Shown piece after piece: positions 1 to 7,613 of a stretch of DNA of 64,000 bases. The position numbers and the translations under genes were made by a program. How positions within the stretch are numbered: the stretch's first letter is position 1; each line of letters begins with the position of its first letter. The stretch is from NCBI RefSeq assembly GCF_024509555.1, contig NZ_JAMWEL010000007.1:1-64000 (forward strand), written 5' to 3'. The notes beneath the pieces are model-generated. The model did not search any database. It saw nothing but the letters and a program-made list of their open reading frames with translations, and had not been told where the DNA came from. The DNA is from Streptococcus suis. GTDB lineage: Bacteria > Bacillota > Bacilli > Lactobacillales > Streptococcaceae.

Positions 1-674
1 TACGATATCCTAGAAAGGTTAGAAATCAGGTCAAAGTGATTACCATGGATATGTTTAGTCCCTATTATCAACTTGCTAAACAGCTTTTTCCGAATGTAAA
101 AATCGTACTCGACCGCTTTCATATTGTGCAACACCTTAGCCGTGCTATGAACCGTGTCCGTATTCAAATTATGAATCAATTCGACAGAAAATCGCAGGAA
201 TACCGAGCCTTGAAACGCTACTGGAAATTGATTCAACAAGATACCCGTAAACTCAGCGATAAACGATTTTATCGCCCTATGTTTCGCATGCACTTGACTA
301 ACAAGGAAATTCTAGAAAAACTCCTATCCTACTCAGATGAACTCAGACAGCACTATGAACTCTATCAATTTCTCTTGTTCCATTTCCAAGAGAAAAACTC
401 AGTTCATTTCTTTGACCTTATCGAACAGGAAATAGCCAATGTTAATTCTATTTTCCAGACGGTATTTAAGACATTTCTAAAGGATAAAGACAAGATTGTA
501 AATGCTATGGAATTGCCTTATTCCAACGCCAAACTGGAAGCTACTAACAATCTCATCAAAGTCATTAAGAGAAATGCCTTTGGTTTCAGAAACTTTGAAA
601 ATTTTAAAAAACGCATTTTGATTGCTTTGAACATAAAGAAAGAGAGAACGAAGTTCGTCCTCTCTAGGTGTTAG
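1..674 (+). CDS. ISL3-family transposase, C-terminal part (5' end outside window)
   Basis: The reading frame is open from the first bases of the window to the stop at 674, giving about 224 residues of a protein that is usually a little over 400 residues long. This is the DDE_Tnp_ISL3 catalytic region. It shows the ITMDM aspartate near the first ATG codons, the DRFHIVQH segment with a second conserved acidic residue, and the LEATNN glutamate segment near the C-terminus. No frameshift or internal stop is visible in this part. It catalyses cut-and-paste movement of the IS whose right end follows. The true start lies upstream of the window; the GTG at 36 is only an internal codon. Confidence 0.9.
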   Translation, partial: RYPRKVRNQVKVITMDMFSPYYQLAKQLFPNVKIVLDRFHIVQHLSRAMNRVRIQIMNQFDRKSQEYRALKRYWKLIQQDTRKLSDKRFYRPMFRMHLTNKEILEKLLSYSDELRQHYELYQFLLFHFQEKNSVHFFDLIEQEIANVNSIFQTVFKTFLKDKDKIVNAMELPYSNAKLEATNNLIKVIKRNAFGFRNFENFKKRILIALNIKKERTKFVLSRC

Positions 675-708
675 CTTTTCATCTACCCACTACAGTTGAC
701 AAAGAGCC
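1..708 (+). mobile_element. Right end of an ISL3-family insertion sequence (IS1167-like)
   Basis: The element enters from outside the window. It holds the transposase C-terminus and ends in a terminal-repeat-like sequence at 684-708 (CCCACTACAGTTGAC followed by AAAGAGCC), which resembles the ends of IS1167-type ISL3 elements as I remember them. The left end is not visible, so whether the copy is intact cannot be judged. Confidence 0.8.
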
Positions 709-731
709 AAAAAATTGTAATGTTTGAATGC

Positions 732-758
732 AAAAAAGACTAGCACATAGCTAGTCTT
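732..758 (-). terminator. Intrinsic terminator of tRNA-Leu
   Basis: A perfect 9-bp stem (AAGACTAGC at 736-744 with GCTAGTCTT at 750-758) with a 5-nt loop, followed on the minus strand by a run of U. Confidence 0.85.
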
Positions 759-762
759 CCAA

Positions 763-848
763 TGCGGAGAGTGGGACTTGAACCCACACGATCTAAAGCG
801 ATCACAGGATCCTTAGTCCTGCGCGTCTGCCAATTCCGCCATCCCCGC
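763..848 (-). tRNA. tRNA-Leu (anticodon AAG)
   Basis: An 86-nt class II tRNA. The acceptor stem GCGGGGA pairs with TCTCCGC, the anticodon stem is CAGGA/UCCUG around the loop CUAAGGA (plus-strand 810-816), and there is a long variable arm. The T-arm carries GGTTCAAGTCC. The anticodon (812-814) reads AAG, so the tRNA has A at position 34. The CCA tail is not encoded; the discriminator A is at 763. Confidence 0.93.
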
Positions 849-862
849 TTAACACAAGAACT

Positions 863-891
863 AGTATAACATTAAGAATTGACCTTGTCAA
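863..891 (-). promoter_or_regulatory. Promoter of tRNA-Leu
   Basis: TTGACA (886-891) and TATACT (863-868) with a 17-bp spacer, about 15 bp before the tRNA 5' end. Confidence 0.85.
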
Positions 892-959
892 CACTTTTTT
901 GAAAAAAATTTATTACTAAATTCTCAGGTAAATTCTCAAAGTAAGTGAGAGTTCTGATA

Positions 960-1090
960 GGATTAGTTGCTTGAATTAAGAACAGGACAACTTTGAGTGG
1001 TCGTGTTAGGAACCCGCTCCCAAACTAGCTTTAGAATTCTCAAATTTATAAACGTAATCATTCCCTGTTTCTCATTCATTTTACTATAAA
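960..1090. repeat. Decayed copy of a dispersed streptococcal repeat
   Basis: The 849-1167 gap has no gene. Its right part (about 1040-1087, with TATAAACGTA and ATTCATTTTACTATAA) aligns with the end of the repeat at 48595-48655 (TATAAACTTAGACG, TTCCATTTTGCTATAA). This points to a divergent copy of the same dispersed repeat. The left limit is approximate. Confidence 0.4.
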
Positions 1091-1143
1091 AAAACAAGCT
1101 ACCTCTATTAAATATTGTTACTAGAGATAGCTCGGCTTTTTTA
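1086..1143. terminator. Bidirectional terminator-like hairpin
   Basis: A stem of AGCTA-CTCT (97-106 of the 1000s) with AGAGATAGCT (1123-1132), flanked by an A-run on the left and a T-run on the right. It can end transcription of the minus-strand gene that stops at 1168. Confidence 0.6.
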
Positions 1144-1167
1144 GGATAGGTAATCAGTAAAAATCAA

Positions 1168-1617
1168 TTAGATGGTCCGCGCTTTTCCGCTATCAGAATC
1201 CCCTATAGAAAATACATACTTATGACCTTGAGTTAGGCTGTGATAAAATCCTTTGCCTTCGTATATTTGAAATACCTGCATTAAATCATCACTGGTATCC
1301 TTATAAATATGCTGATAGTAGGGATTGTTTGAAAAAATCTTTTGTAAGTAGTCATTATCCACTTGTCTTGCAAGACCCTCTACTCTTACCACTTGAATCA
1401 GATAACCTTCCTCTTTCATGGCTGTCATAGCTACGTGATTATTTGAAATTAGCTGATTATAGAAGTGGGTTTCTTTGCTTGTCATAAAGAATATGCCACT
1501 TTCATTAGCAGCGACTATATGTATATGACGAGCGTGTGGCTTTCCTTGTTGGTCTACAGTCGCAAATACTCCAAGCTTCATTTCTTCTAGCAACTGCATT
1601 ATTTCTCTTATTTCCAT
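1168..1617 (-). CDS. Pyridoxamine 5'-phosphate oxidase-like FMN-binding split-barrel protein
   Basis: A protein of 149 residues, about the usual size for the small single-domain PNPOx-like / general-stress-26 group. The N-terminal helix followed by LGVFATVDQQGKPHARHIHI is the typical first strand pair, and the FFMTSKETHFYNQL segment matches the flavin-phosphate region of the family. The substrate cannot be told; members reduce small molecules with FMN or F420, or simply bind flavin. I chose the ATG at 1617 because AAGAGGTG lies 6-7 bases before it; a GTG nine bases upstream overlaps that ribosome binding site. The gene stands alone, preceded by its own weak promoter. Confidence 0.8.
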   Translation of the reverse strand: MEIREIMQLLEEMKLGVFATVDQQGKPHARHIHIVAANESGIFFMTSKETHFYNQLISNNHVAMTAMKEEGYLIQVVRVEGLARQVDNDYLQKIFSNNPYYQHIYKDTSDDLMQVFQIYEGKGFYHSLTQGHKYVFSIGDSDSGKARTI

Positions 1618-1646
1618 AACGTACACCTCTTGAAATCGTTTTCTGT

Positions 1647-1685
1647 ATATACTTGTAGTATATCAAAATTTTCATTTTTAGTTAA
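1647..1685 (-). promoter_or_regulatory. Promoter with palindrome, PNPOx-like gene
   Basis: TATACT (1657-1662) lies 17 bp from TTAACT (1680-1685). A 6-bp inverted repeat, ATATAC-TTGTA-GTATAT (1647-1663), covers the -10 box and could be an operator. Confidence 0.45.
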
Positions 1686-1835
1686 GTCTATTTGTTGCGA
1701 TATCCCATCATAAGACGTTAAATTTCTTCTCTCCCTTAGAAATGGATGTAGTATTTCTACTATGACACCTGTTCGGGAGCTGTCCCCACATCCTTTTCCC
1801 TATGATTATCAATATACCCCTTAAAAGCAACCTTC

Positions 1836-3542
1836 TTACATATTGAACCAGATGGATAAATCATCATCGGAAGTATAGTATTTCCAAGCAACCGAAAAGC
1901 AAGTTAGATGCTGATAGTCTTCTATCCATTCACGAAAATAGGGAATTCCTAACATGTTTTCATCTACTTCTTCTTCATCGTATGAGTATGGGTGCGCGAC
2001 AATTCCAATATCATAATCGCCAACTTGCCAATTGTTCCCGTATTGATGTTCACCGCCTAAGTTGTCAATCAGTCTGGTAGTTCTAAAGTCAATATCTGTA
2101 CAAATCGATAAACTCTTAAAATCAACAAAATTCGTATCAAAAGGTTTTATATGGTAAGAACCTTCCACAAAGTACTTGTCCTCAGGTTTTGGATATAAGG
2201 CTATAATTGACATTTTTATGGGCTGACCGTTTAATTCCAACCAGAAATTGCCGACTGGAGTTTTCAAGAGGTCGTAAGCTACCGATGAATCGGCTGGGAT
2301 TTTTTCTTCCGATAAATCACATGTATGGCTGTGAGTTAGTAAATGCTCCAATTTTTCGGCAATCATTTCCGACCACTCTCTTGATTTTCCTAGTACGGTT
2401 TTTATTTTATCCAAAGGATAGGGAGGACGGTCTGCTGGAGCAGTAAAGATAGCCACTACTGGAACATCTTTTTTTACAGCTTGCTTGCCAACTGAAACTT
2501 GCACCCAATCTCCCTTATTTATGGTTTGGTCAGGACAATAGTAGGTATAGGGTTTGCCGTCAACTGAAAATTGTACCTGGCAAAACCGCAACATTTTATT
2601 GGGTTTCCATAAAAGTTCCGGCTCGAGAGTACGTTTTTCAAAGTAGTGCACCTCATCCCTGTCCCACCAGTCCTCTGTCATCCAGCTATTACAATAAGGA
2701 CAAAAATGTTCGTCATAATCATCTAAATAACATGGGACTTTACCACAAGACGGACAAAGCTTCCCATCCTCATCAATAAAACCATCCAATTCAACCCCAT
2801 TGATGTAGAGACCATATTCGTCCTCCAGTTCATACACATGCGTTTTAACCGAATGGTCTGCATAACTCAACCAATCATTTAAGGATTGACCTGCTATACT
2901 GTAGATTACTACTTCGTACCATCTTTCTCTCAAGGACTTCCCATCAAACAGAGGAGAAGAAAATAATGGGGCAGAATTCGTAAACCTTCTTTCATCCGTT
3001 TGCTTGTTTTCCCTTATCCAATATGGTTGCTCCACCTCTTTTGAATAACCAAATGAACGGAGCTCACTTTCTTCATCTGTTTCAAAAGAAAAATTGATTT
3101 CTCCAGGCATCATCCCCGCCTCAAATTCTTGCAAGAAATAATCATACTGCAAACGAGTAATGGCTGGATGCCTTTCTGTAGTCGGTTTATGGGGAATTCC
3201 CAACTTAAAACTTTCTGCTGAGAAGGAAAAATAGCCATTCACAAGCTGAAATTGGAAAGTAGTGCCATTATATAAAACTTCATAAATCCACCAGCTTGAA
3301 ATCCCCTCCATGTCTTGCATTCTAAAATCTGTTACTCCCTGGCATTCCAAATCCCAAACCAAGGCTGGCTCATTGGAATGACTTTCCGCTAAACAATCCT
3401 CCTCAATGGTTAAACGTAGACTAGCTGACTGACTATCATAGGAAAAGGAGCCAATCAAATAATCATGAAACTGTCCAACAGATAAGAAATAATCAACCAA
3501 TTTCCCAGGATCGGTAATGTAGCCTATTCTTTTTGTCCACAT
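1836..3542 (-). CDS. Hypothetical protein with a zinc-ribbon-like CPxC pair
   Basis: I do not recognise this 568-residue protein. It has no signal peptide or membrane segment, so it is probably cytoplasmic. Two cysteine pairs, CPSCG and CPYC, lie about 20 residues apart near residues 262-283, followed by an acidic WMTEDWWDRDE stretch; this is what a structural zinc ribbon looks like. The regions before and after are rich in aromatic and acidic residues (FHDYLIGSFSYDS near the start, a long YKYY-type C-terminus) and could be two separate beta-rich domains joined by the ribbon. The start ATG (3542) has AGGAG 7-9 bases before it. The gene follows the 178-residue gene by 19 bp and is probably co-transcribed with it. 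Confidence 0.75.
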   Translation of the reverse strand: MWTKRIGYITDPGKLVDYFLSVGQFHDYLIGSFSYDSQSASLRLTIEEDCLAESHSNEPALVWDLECQGVTDFRMQDMEGISSWWIYEVLYNGTTFQFQLVNGYFSFSAESFKLGIPHKPTTERHPAITRLQYDYFLQEFEAGMMPGEINFSFETDEESELRSFGYSKEVEQPYWIRENKQTDERRFTNSAPLFSSPLFDGKSLRERWYEVVIYSIAGQSLNDWLSYADHSVKTHVYELEDEYGLYINGVELDGFIDEDGKLCPSCGKVPCYLDDYDEHFCPYCNSWMTEDWWDRDEVHYFEKRTLEPELLWKPNKMLRFCQVQFSVDGKPYTYYCPDQTINKGDWVQVSVGKQAVKKDVPVVAIFTAPADRPPYPLDKIKTVLGKSREWSEMIAEKLEHLLTHSHTCDLSEEKIPADSSVAYDLLKTPVGNFWLELNGQPIKMSIIALYPKPEDKYFVEGSYHIKPFDTNFVDFKSLSICTDIDFRTTRLIDNLGGEHQYGNNWQVGDYDIGIVAHPYSYDEEEVDENMLGIPYFREWIEDYQHLTCFSVAWKYYTSDDDLSIWFNM

Positions 3543-3561
3543 GATATTCTCCTCTCACAAA

Positions 3562-4098
3562 TCACTCCTCATAATATCTCGGTAGGTCCAACAAGGTAGC
3601 CCTGTCGAGCCAGTTAATCTTATTCTCCAATAGATAATACCAGACAATATGATCTGAGTCGGCCAGTGCTTCTTCAAACTCATATCTAGCCTCTGCCCAT
3701 ATTCCAAAGTCATCACCTAACAAACAAATCGCTTCTTTGATACCATGATTCCAATAAAAGCGAGAAACATAGATACAATTCTCTTCAACCGCGTACCACT
3801 CTAGGTTATGGTCCATCTGAATTGCCGCTTTAATAGCAGCAATGGGATAGGAACGTTTGGTCGCAAATGTGACAACCATCAAACCATCCGAACGTATCTG
3901 GTAGGTGAAACCATAACCATAATAGATATACTCACCAAAAAGTTCTCCGTACTTGCCAATGTTTTTAACACCCACCAGTTTGTTAAAACTAATATACGGT
4001 GGATCAATCCTTTTTTCGTCTATCGGGTAGTAATCTAAAAAGTAGGTTTCAAAAAAATCTTTGGAACAAATGACCTGCTGATAAACATAATTTGCCAT
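3562..4098 (-). CDS. Hypothetical protein, possibly of the ferredoxin-like Api92/YubB group
   Basis: A soluble protein of 178 residues. The opening MANYVYQQVICSKDFFETYF and the central segment GLMVVTFATKRSYPIAAIKA, followed by LEWYAVEEN, recall the small Api92/YubB ferredoxin-like proteins (N-terminal MANxVxN, then aromatic strands and an F.T.W..P motif). The match is by eye and weak. It is the first gene of a probable two-gene unit with the zinc-ribbon protein downstream. The ATG at 4098 follows GGAGGGGG. Function unknown; nothing here shows a toxin-immunity or phage role. Confidence 0.65.
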   Translation of the reverse strand: MANYVYQQVICSKDFFETYFLDYYPIDEKRIDPPYISFNKLVGVKNIGKYGELFGEYIYYGYGFTYQIRSDGLMVVTFATKRSYPIAAIKAAIQMDHNLEWYAVEENCIYVSRFYWNHGIKEAICLLGDDFGIWAEARYEFEEALADSDHIVWYYLLENKINWLDRATLLDLPRYYEE

Positions 4099-4142
4099 AA
4101 CATATCCCCCTCCATTCCTAGTTTTAGTATAGCACCTTATCT

Positions 4143-4171
4143 AAAAAAACTTGCCAAAAATGACAAGTTTT
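4143..4171 (-). terminator. Intrinsic terminator
   Basis: AAACTTG (4147-4153) pairs with CAAGTTT (4164-4170), followed on the minus strand by a U-run. It lies between the remnant at 4208-4438 and the 178-residue gene. Confidence 0.65.
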
Positions 4172-4207
4172 CCTTCAATATTATCCAAAAGATTTATCTA
4201 TCAACCC

Positions 4208-4438
4208 CTACATCGTACCTTCCTTGGCATACGGAACAGTATCCACTTGTAAGAAGTTTTTCCGACTGATGGTGTCAGGTAGGGTGCCAAAGATGAACTC
4301 CAAAGCGATCTTCTGGATAATAGCCGTTGGCGCAAAGCCGTAAACTTGCTCTTCCAAGATATGCTTGAGCCGCTCATGCCTTTCTGGAAAGGCTATAGGA
4401 ATCGTTCCTTATCCGCTGTCACTCTCACCTCTCAACAT
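4208..4438 (-). pseudogene. Unidentified gene remnant downstream of rpsI
   Basis: A minus-strand frame reads ATG, nine codons, a TAA, then 66 uninterrupted codons to a TAG at 4208. The long part has normal protein composition (FPERHERLKHILEEQ, GFAPTAIIQKIALEFIFG, then TISRKNFLQVDTVPYAKEG). It reads like the C-terminus of a real protein that has lost its front, but I cannot name the family. The 3' flank of rpsI is a known integration site for streptococcal mobile elements, so a decayed element is one explanation. Confidence 0.45.
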
Positions 4439-4475
4439 ATGCAAAACAACCAAGGAAGCTTTTCAAAAAAACACG

Positions 4476-4511
4476 AAAAAAGCACCCATGAGGTAAACTC
4501 TTGAGTGCTTT
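4476..4511 (-). terminator. Terminator of the rplM-rpsI operon
   Basis: AAAGCAC (4479-4485) pairs with GTGCTTT (4505-4511), with an inner GAG/CTC pairing. On the minus strand the stem is followed by a U-rich run. Confidence 0.75.
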
Positions 4512-4535
4512 GAAACGTTGATATATCGCAGTATA

Positions 4536-4928
4536 TTAACGTTTTGAGAATTGTGAAGCTTTACGTGCTTTCTTAAGACCTGGTTTCTTACGTTCAACCA
4601 TACGAGCGTCACGTGTAAGAAGGCCTGCGCGTTTCAATGAATCGCGGAAGTCTGGGTCTACTTGAAGCAATGCACGCGCGATACCGTGACGGATCGCACC
4701 TGATTGACCACCGTAACCACCACCGTTCACGTTAACGAAAACGTCGTATGAACCTTGTGTTGAAGTTACTGCGAATGGTTGGTTGATAACCAAACGAAGG
4801 TCAGCGTGTGGGATGTACTCTTCTACATCTTTTTTGTTTACTGTGATTTTACCAGTACCTGGGACCAAACGTACGCGTGCAACCGCGTTTTTACGACGAC
4901 CAGTACCTGTGTATTGTGCTTGTGCCAT
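4536..4928 (-). CDS. rpsI: 30S ribosomal protein S9 (uS9)
   Basis: A protein of 130 residues, full length for the family. It shows [14 protein letters not shown] at the start, the [19 protein letters not shown] core, and the basic C-terminal tail ending [12 protein letters not shown], whose last residues reach the P-site tRNA in the ribosome. It follows rplM by 19 bp, the universal bacterial order, and shares its promoter and leader. Codon use is strongly biased, as expected of a highly expressed gene. The operon ends at the hairpin just downstream. Confidence 0.98.
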   Translation of the reverse strand: MAQAQYTGTGRRKNAVARVRLVPGTGKITVNKKDVEEYIPHADLRLVINQPFAVTSTQGSYDVFVNVNGGGYGGQSGAIRHGIARALLQVDPDFRDSLKRAGLLTRDARMVERKKPGLKKARKASQFSKR

Positions 4929-4947
4929 TTAGATTACGTCCTTTCCC

Positions 4948-5394
4948 TTAGATAAGACCTGAAATATCAAGTACTTCTGGTTGTTGTGCAGCGTGAGTGT
5001 GCTCAGCACCTACAAACACTTTCAATTTCATGCCTTGTGCACGACCAAGTGTGTTGTGTGGAAGCATACCTTTAACTGATTTTTCAATCAAACGAACAGC
5101 GTTTTTAGAACGCAATTCACCAGCTGAGATTGATTTCAATCCACCTGGGTGGTTTGAGTGAGTGTAGTAGAGCTTATCAGTTGCTTTTTTACCAGTTAAT
5201 TTCACTTTCTCAGCGTTGATAACGATAACGAAGTCACCAGTATCAGTGTGAGGTGTGAAAGTTGGTTTGTTTTTACCGCGAAGAACGCTAGCAACTACTG
5301 CTGAAAGGCGTCCAAGAGGTACATCAGTAGCGTCTACTACATACCATTTACGTTCAACTTGGCCTGGTTTAGCCATAAATGTTGTTTTGTTCAT
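4948..5394 (-). CDS. rplM: 50S ribosomal protein L13 (uL13)
   Basis: A protein of 148 residues, full length. Diagnostic segments are [48 protein letters not shown], and [15 protein letters not shown]-type sequence (here [15 protein letters not shown]). It is an early assembly protein of the large subunit. The ATG at 5394 is preceded by AGGAGAAATC. It is first in the rplM-rpsI operon, behind a strong promoter and a folded leader that probably gives feedback control by L13. Confidence 0.98.
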   Translation of the reverse strand: MNKTTFMAKPGQVERKWYVVDATDVPLGRLSAVVASVLRGKNKPTFTPHTDTGDFVIVINAEKVKLTGKKATDKLYYTHSNHPGGLKSISAGELRSKNAVRLIEKSVKGMLPHNTLGRAQGMKLKVFVGAEHTHAAQQPEVLDISGLI

Positions 5395-5419
5395 GATTTC
5401 TCCTATACGAATCGTTTTT

Positions 5420-5487
5420 GTTTACTGGGCGGATGTTCCGGTCCGCGGGTATTTGGAAGGTTCCGGGGCCTTTCAAATGGGGTAAAC
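5420..5487 (-). ncRNA. L13 leader, ribosomal protein autoregulatory element
   Basis: The minus-strand transcript of 5420-5487 folds into a three-way junction: closing stem GTTTAC/GTAAAC (5482-5487 with 5420-5425), stem TTTGAAAGG/CCTTCCAAA (5469-5477 with 5452-5460), and stem GCGG/CCGC. Position just upstream of rplM and this shape fit the Firmicutes L13 leader (Rfam). Binding of L13 is inferred. Confidence 0.7.
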
Positions 5488-5500
5488 AATACCGTCTACC

Positions 5501-5529
5501 ATTCTATCAAAACTACTGTTCTCCGTCAA
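5501..5529 (-). promoter_or_regulatory. Promoter of rplM-rpsI
   Basis: TTGACG (5524-5529), 17-bp spacer, TAGAAT (5501-5506); transcription would start near 5494, just before the L13 leader. Confidence 0.8.
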
Positions 5530-5600
5530 GTTATTTTACTTTACTTTTTTTATTTTTTGAAAGATAGCAGAGCTGCCGAGAATGAAAGCCTTGGCATCTA

Positions 5601-6254
5601 CTACTCTTCTCTAGTTCGCTTCCAATCAAAATGTGTCCCACTTACGCTATAGGCATGATAACCTCTCTTATTTAGAAAGGCCGCCGCCCGATTGGCATAG
5701 GTACAGAATAATCCCCTACAATATAGAATAATTGGTTTATCGCGCTTTAGTTCCTCTAAATGCTCCTCCAATTGACTGAAGGGAATATTCACCGCTCCAT
5801 CTACATGCTCCAGCTCAAATTCACTAACGCTTCTTAGATCAACTAGTTGTGCCTGGCTAGAAAAGACCTTATCCTTGGCTTCATCTAAACCAATTGTTTG
5901 GATTGCTTTATCTTGCTCAATATAACTCTTTTCAATCCACCCTAACATCGGCGACCGTTCTTCACTAATGGAATGAATATCAGACAAGAGTTTTTCTACT
6001 ATCGGGGTGGAAATACTGTACCAAATATATTTTCCGTCTCTTTCAATTGAAACGAGGGATGCTTCCTTCAGAACTTGCAAATGCCTAGATGTATTAGCGG
6101 TTGTCATATCGGTCATTCTGGTTAGCTGTTCTACCGTCTTGGGTCCATGAATTAAACGGTGAAGTATCTCCAAGCGTTTTTCACTAGAAAGGGCTTTGGC
6201 GATCCGAACATATTCTAAAAATACTTGATCCATATAGTCACGATCTTGACTCAT
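5601..6254 (-). CDS. ArsR-family regulator fused to a rhodanese domain
   Basis: A protein of 217 residues with two domains. Residues about 15-95 are an ArsR/SmtB winged helix (KALSSEKRLEILHRL, then TTANTSRHLQVLKEASLV as recognition helix, then the wing KYIWYSI). Residues about 120-217 are a rhodanese domain with VDLRSVSEFELEHVDGAVNIP and active-site loop YCRGLFCTYA, so the catalytic Cys is about 179 with a second Cys near 184. The ArsR part lacks the classical CxC metal site. A reasonable reading is a repressor that senses sulfane sulfur (persulfide) through the rhodanese cysteine. It lies just downstream of the tsuA-like gene and behind an inverted repeat that may serve as its own operator. 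Confidence 0.9.
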   Translation of the reverse strand: MSQDRDYMDQVFLEYVRIAKALSSEKRLEILHRLIHGPKTVEQLTRMTDMTTANTSRHLQVLKEASLVSIERDGKYIWYSISTPIVEKLLSDIHSISEERSPMLGWIEKSYIEQDKAIQTIGLDEAKDKVFSSQAQLVDLRSVSEFELEHVDGAVNIPFSQLEEHLEELKRDKPIILYCRGLFCTYANRAAAFLNKRGYHAYSVSGTHFDWKRTREE

Positions 6255-6283
6255 GATGACTCCTTGCTAAACTTACTGTCTCC

Positions 6284-6334
6284 ATTATAGCATATAGTAA
6301 AAATACTCTGCTAGTCAGAACTAACAAAGTATTT
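6284..6334 (-). promoter_or_regulatory. Promoter and inverted repeat (operator and/or terminator) before the ArsR-rhodanese gene
   Basis: Two 14-bp arms at 6301-6314 and 6321-6334 are complementary at 12 of 14 positions (AAATACTCTGCTAG against CTAACAAAGTATTT) with a 6-bp centre. The downstream arm runs into a T-tract, so it can terminate the upstream operon. It also ends about 11 bp before a TATAAT (6284-6289) feeding the regulator gene, which suits an operator. Confidence 0.6.
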
Positions 6335-6353
6335 GTCCTTAATAATCTAGGAA

Positions 6354-7613
6354 TTAGAGTTCTAATTTCTTGGCTACCGTATTACCTAGCACTCCACCCG
6401 TAACCAGAACAACTAAGAAAATCCATCCCGACAGAGAATAATTCGCAATCGGGGTAAAGAGAGCCCCTACATTACAGCCATTAGACAACCGCGTTCCAAA
6501 GCCCATCAATAAACCACCCAAGGCAAAGAAGAAAGCCTGTTTTGGAGTAATTTTCAACTCTGATTTGGCTACTTTGGTAAAGGTACCTGAAGTCAACAAG
6601 AAGAAAATTGTCCCTAACATGATTCCAAAGTTTTGTGTGCTAATTGGGTGTTCAAAGAATGGTGTTGAAAATGCTCCCTCTGGCATCAGGGTAAACTCCG
6701 CCAAACTACTTGCATCTATACCAAACAGCATCAAGAATTGGCCAAACCATAAACCGTAGGGAGTACTTGCACCCCAACCTGCTTTTGTCACTCCCATTAA
6801 GAGAGTAAAGAGAACGGCAAGAATAACCGCAGCTTTACGCAAAGACCATGCCTTTACAAACAAGCGATCATACCACCCTGCCTCATCCGCTGGACTTTCC
6901 AAAGACTCTGCCACTTCCATATCTTGAATTTTCTCGCCAAAGTGACCAGTATAGGTACCGGCTTGCTTGCGTTTGTTTTCATAACGATAAGAAAGCCAAA
7001 TGACAATTCCACAGAGGAGACCGGTAAACATCAATGCTCCTAGATATCCACCCAGTCCATCAAATTTGAACAAGTCTGGTAGATAGACCCCTCCATATAA
7101 TTTAGAACCCACTTCACTTGTAAACCAAGATTGTGTAATCCAACTAGCTGAATTCTGAATAGGGAATCCAATAAATACGCCAAAGCAGAAAAAGACCAAT
7201 GTAATCAATCCACGAGGCAAGGCTGTCACCAAATCAGTCAATACGCCTGAGGCACAACAAGAAGAGAAGGTCATCCCAAATCCAAATAAAATCCCTCCCA
7301 AGAGAAGACCTAGATTAATGGGATTCACCCAAAGATCGTAAGAAGAAGCATCTGCATTAAATAGAAAAGCGGTACTCAATAAAGTTGTAATAAAGAACAT
7401 CATCATCATGGTCCGCATCAAGCGTGTAGAGCCTGTTCGATAGGCACGATTGACACTACCTGCAAATCCTGTATACCCTCGACTGAGTGTGTAGCCAAGA
7501 GCCACACCTATCACCAGCCGAAAGAATAGCATATCCGATGACAATAATTTCGGCCCCAAAATCAGAATAGCTGCTCCTAATAGAAAACCGCTATAACGTT
7601 CTACATGTTTCAT
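6354..7613 (-). CDS. YeeE/YedE-family (TsuA-like) sulfur-compound transporter
   Basis: A polytopic membrane protein of 419 residues with two related halves, the layout of the long YeeE/YedE (DUF395, Sulf_transp) proteins. The first half carries GFGMTFSSCCASGVLTDL and the second GFGTRLSNGCNVGALFTPI; these cysteine motifs line the pore in the thiosulfate transporter TsuA and pass the substrate by transient contacts. Thiosulfate or another small sulfur anion is therefore the likely cargo, though the family has other substrates. The start overlaps the end of the APC permease gene by 4 bp, so the two are translationally coupled. The first motif has a double Cys, which is unusual. Confidence 0.88.
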   Translation of the reverse strand: MKHVERYSGFLLGAAILILGPKLLSSDMLFFRLVIGVALGYTLSRGYTGFAGSVNRAYRTGSTRLMRTMMMMFFITTLLSTAFLFNADASSYDLWVNPINLGLLLGGILFGFGMTFSSCCASGVLTDLVTALPRGLITLVFFCFGVFIGFPIQNSASWITQSWFTSEVGSKLYGGVYLPDLFKFDGLGGYLGALMFTGLLCGIVIWLSYRYENKRKQAGTYTGHFGEKIQDMEVAESLESPADEAGWYDRLFVKAWSLRKAAVILAVLFTLLMGVTKAGWGASTPYGLWFGQFLMLFGIDASSLAEFTLMPEGAFSTPFFEHPISTQNFGIMLGTIFFLLTSGTFTKVAKSELKITPKQAFFFALGGLLMGFGTRLSNGCNVGALFTPIANYSLSGWIFLVVLVTGGVLGNTVAKKLEL

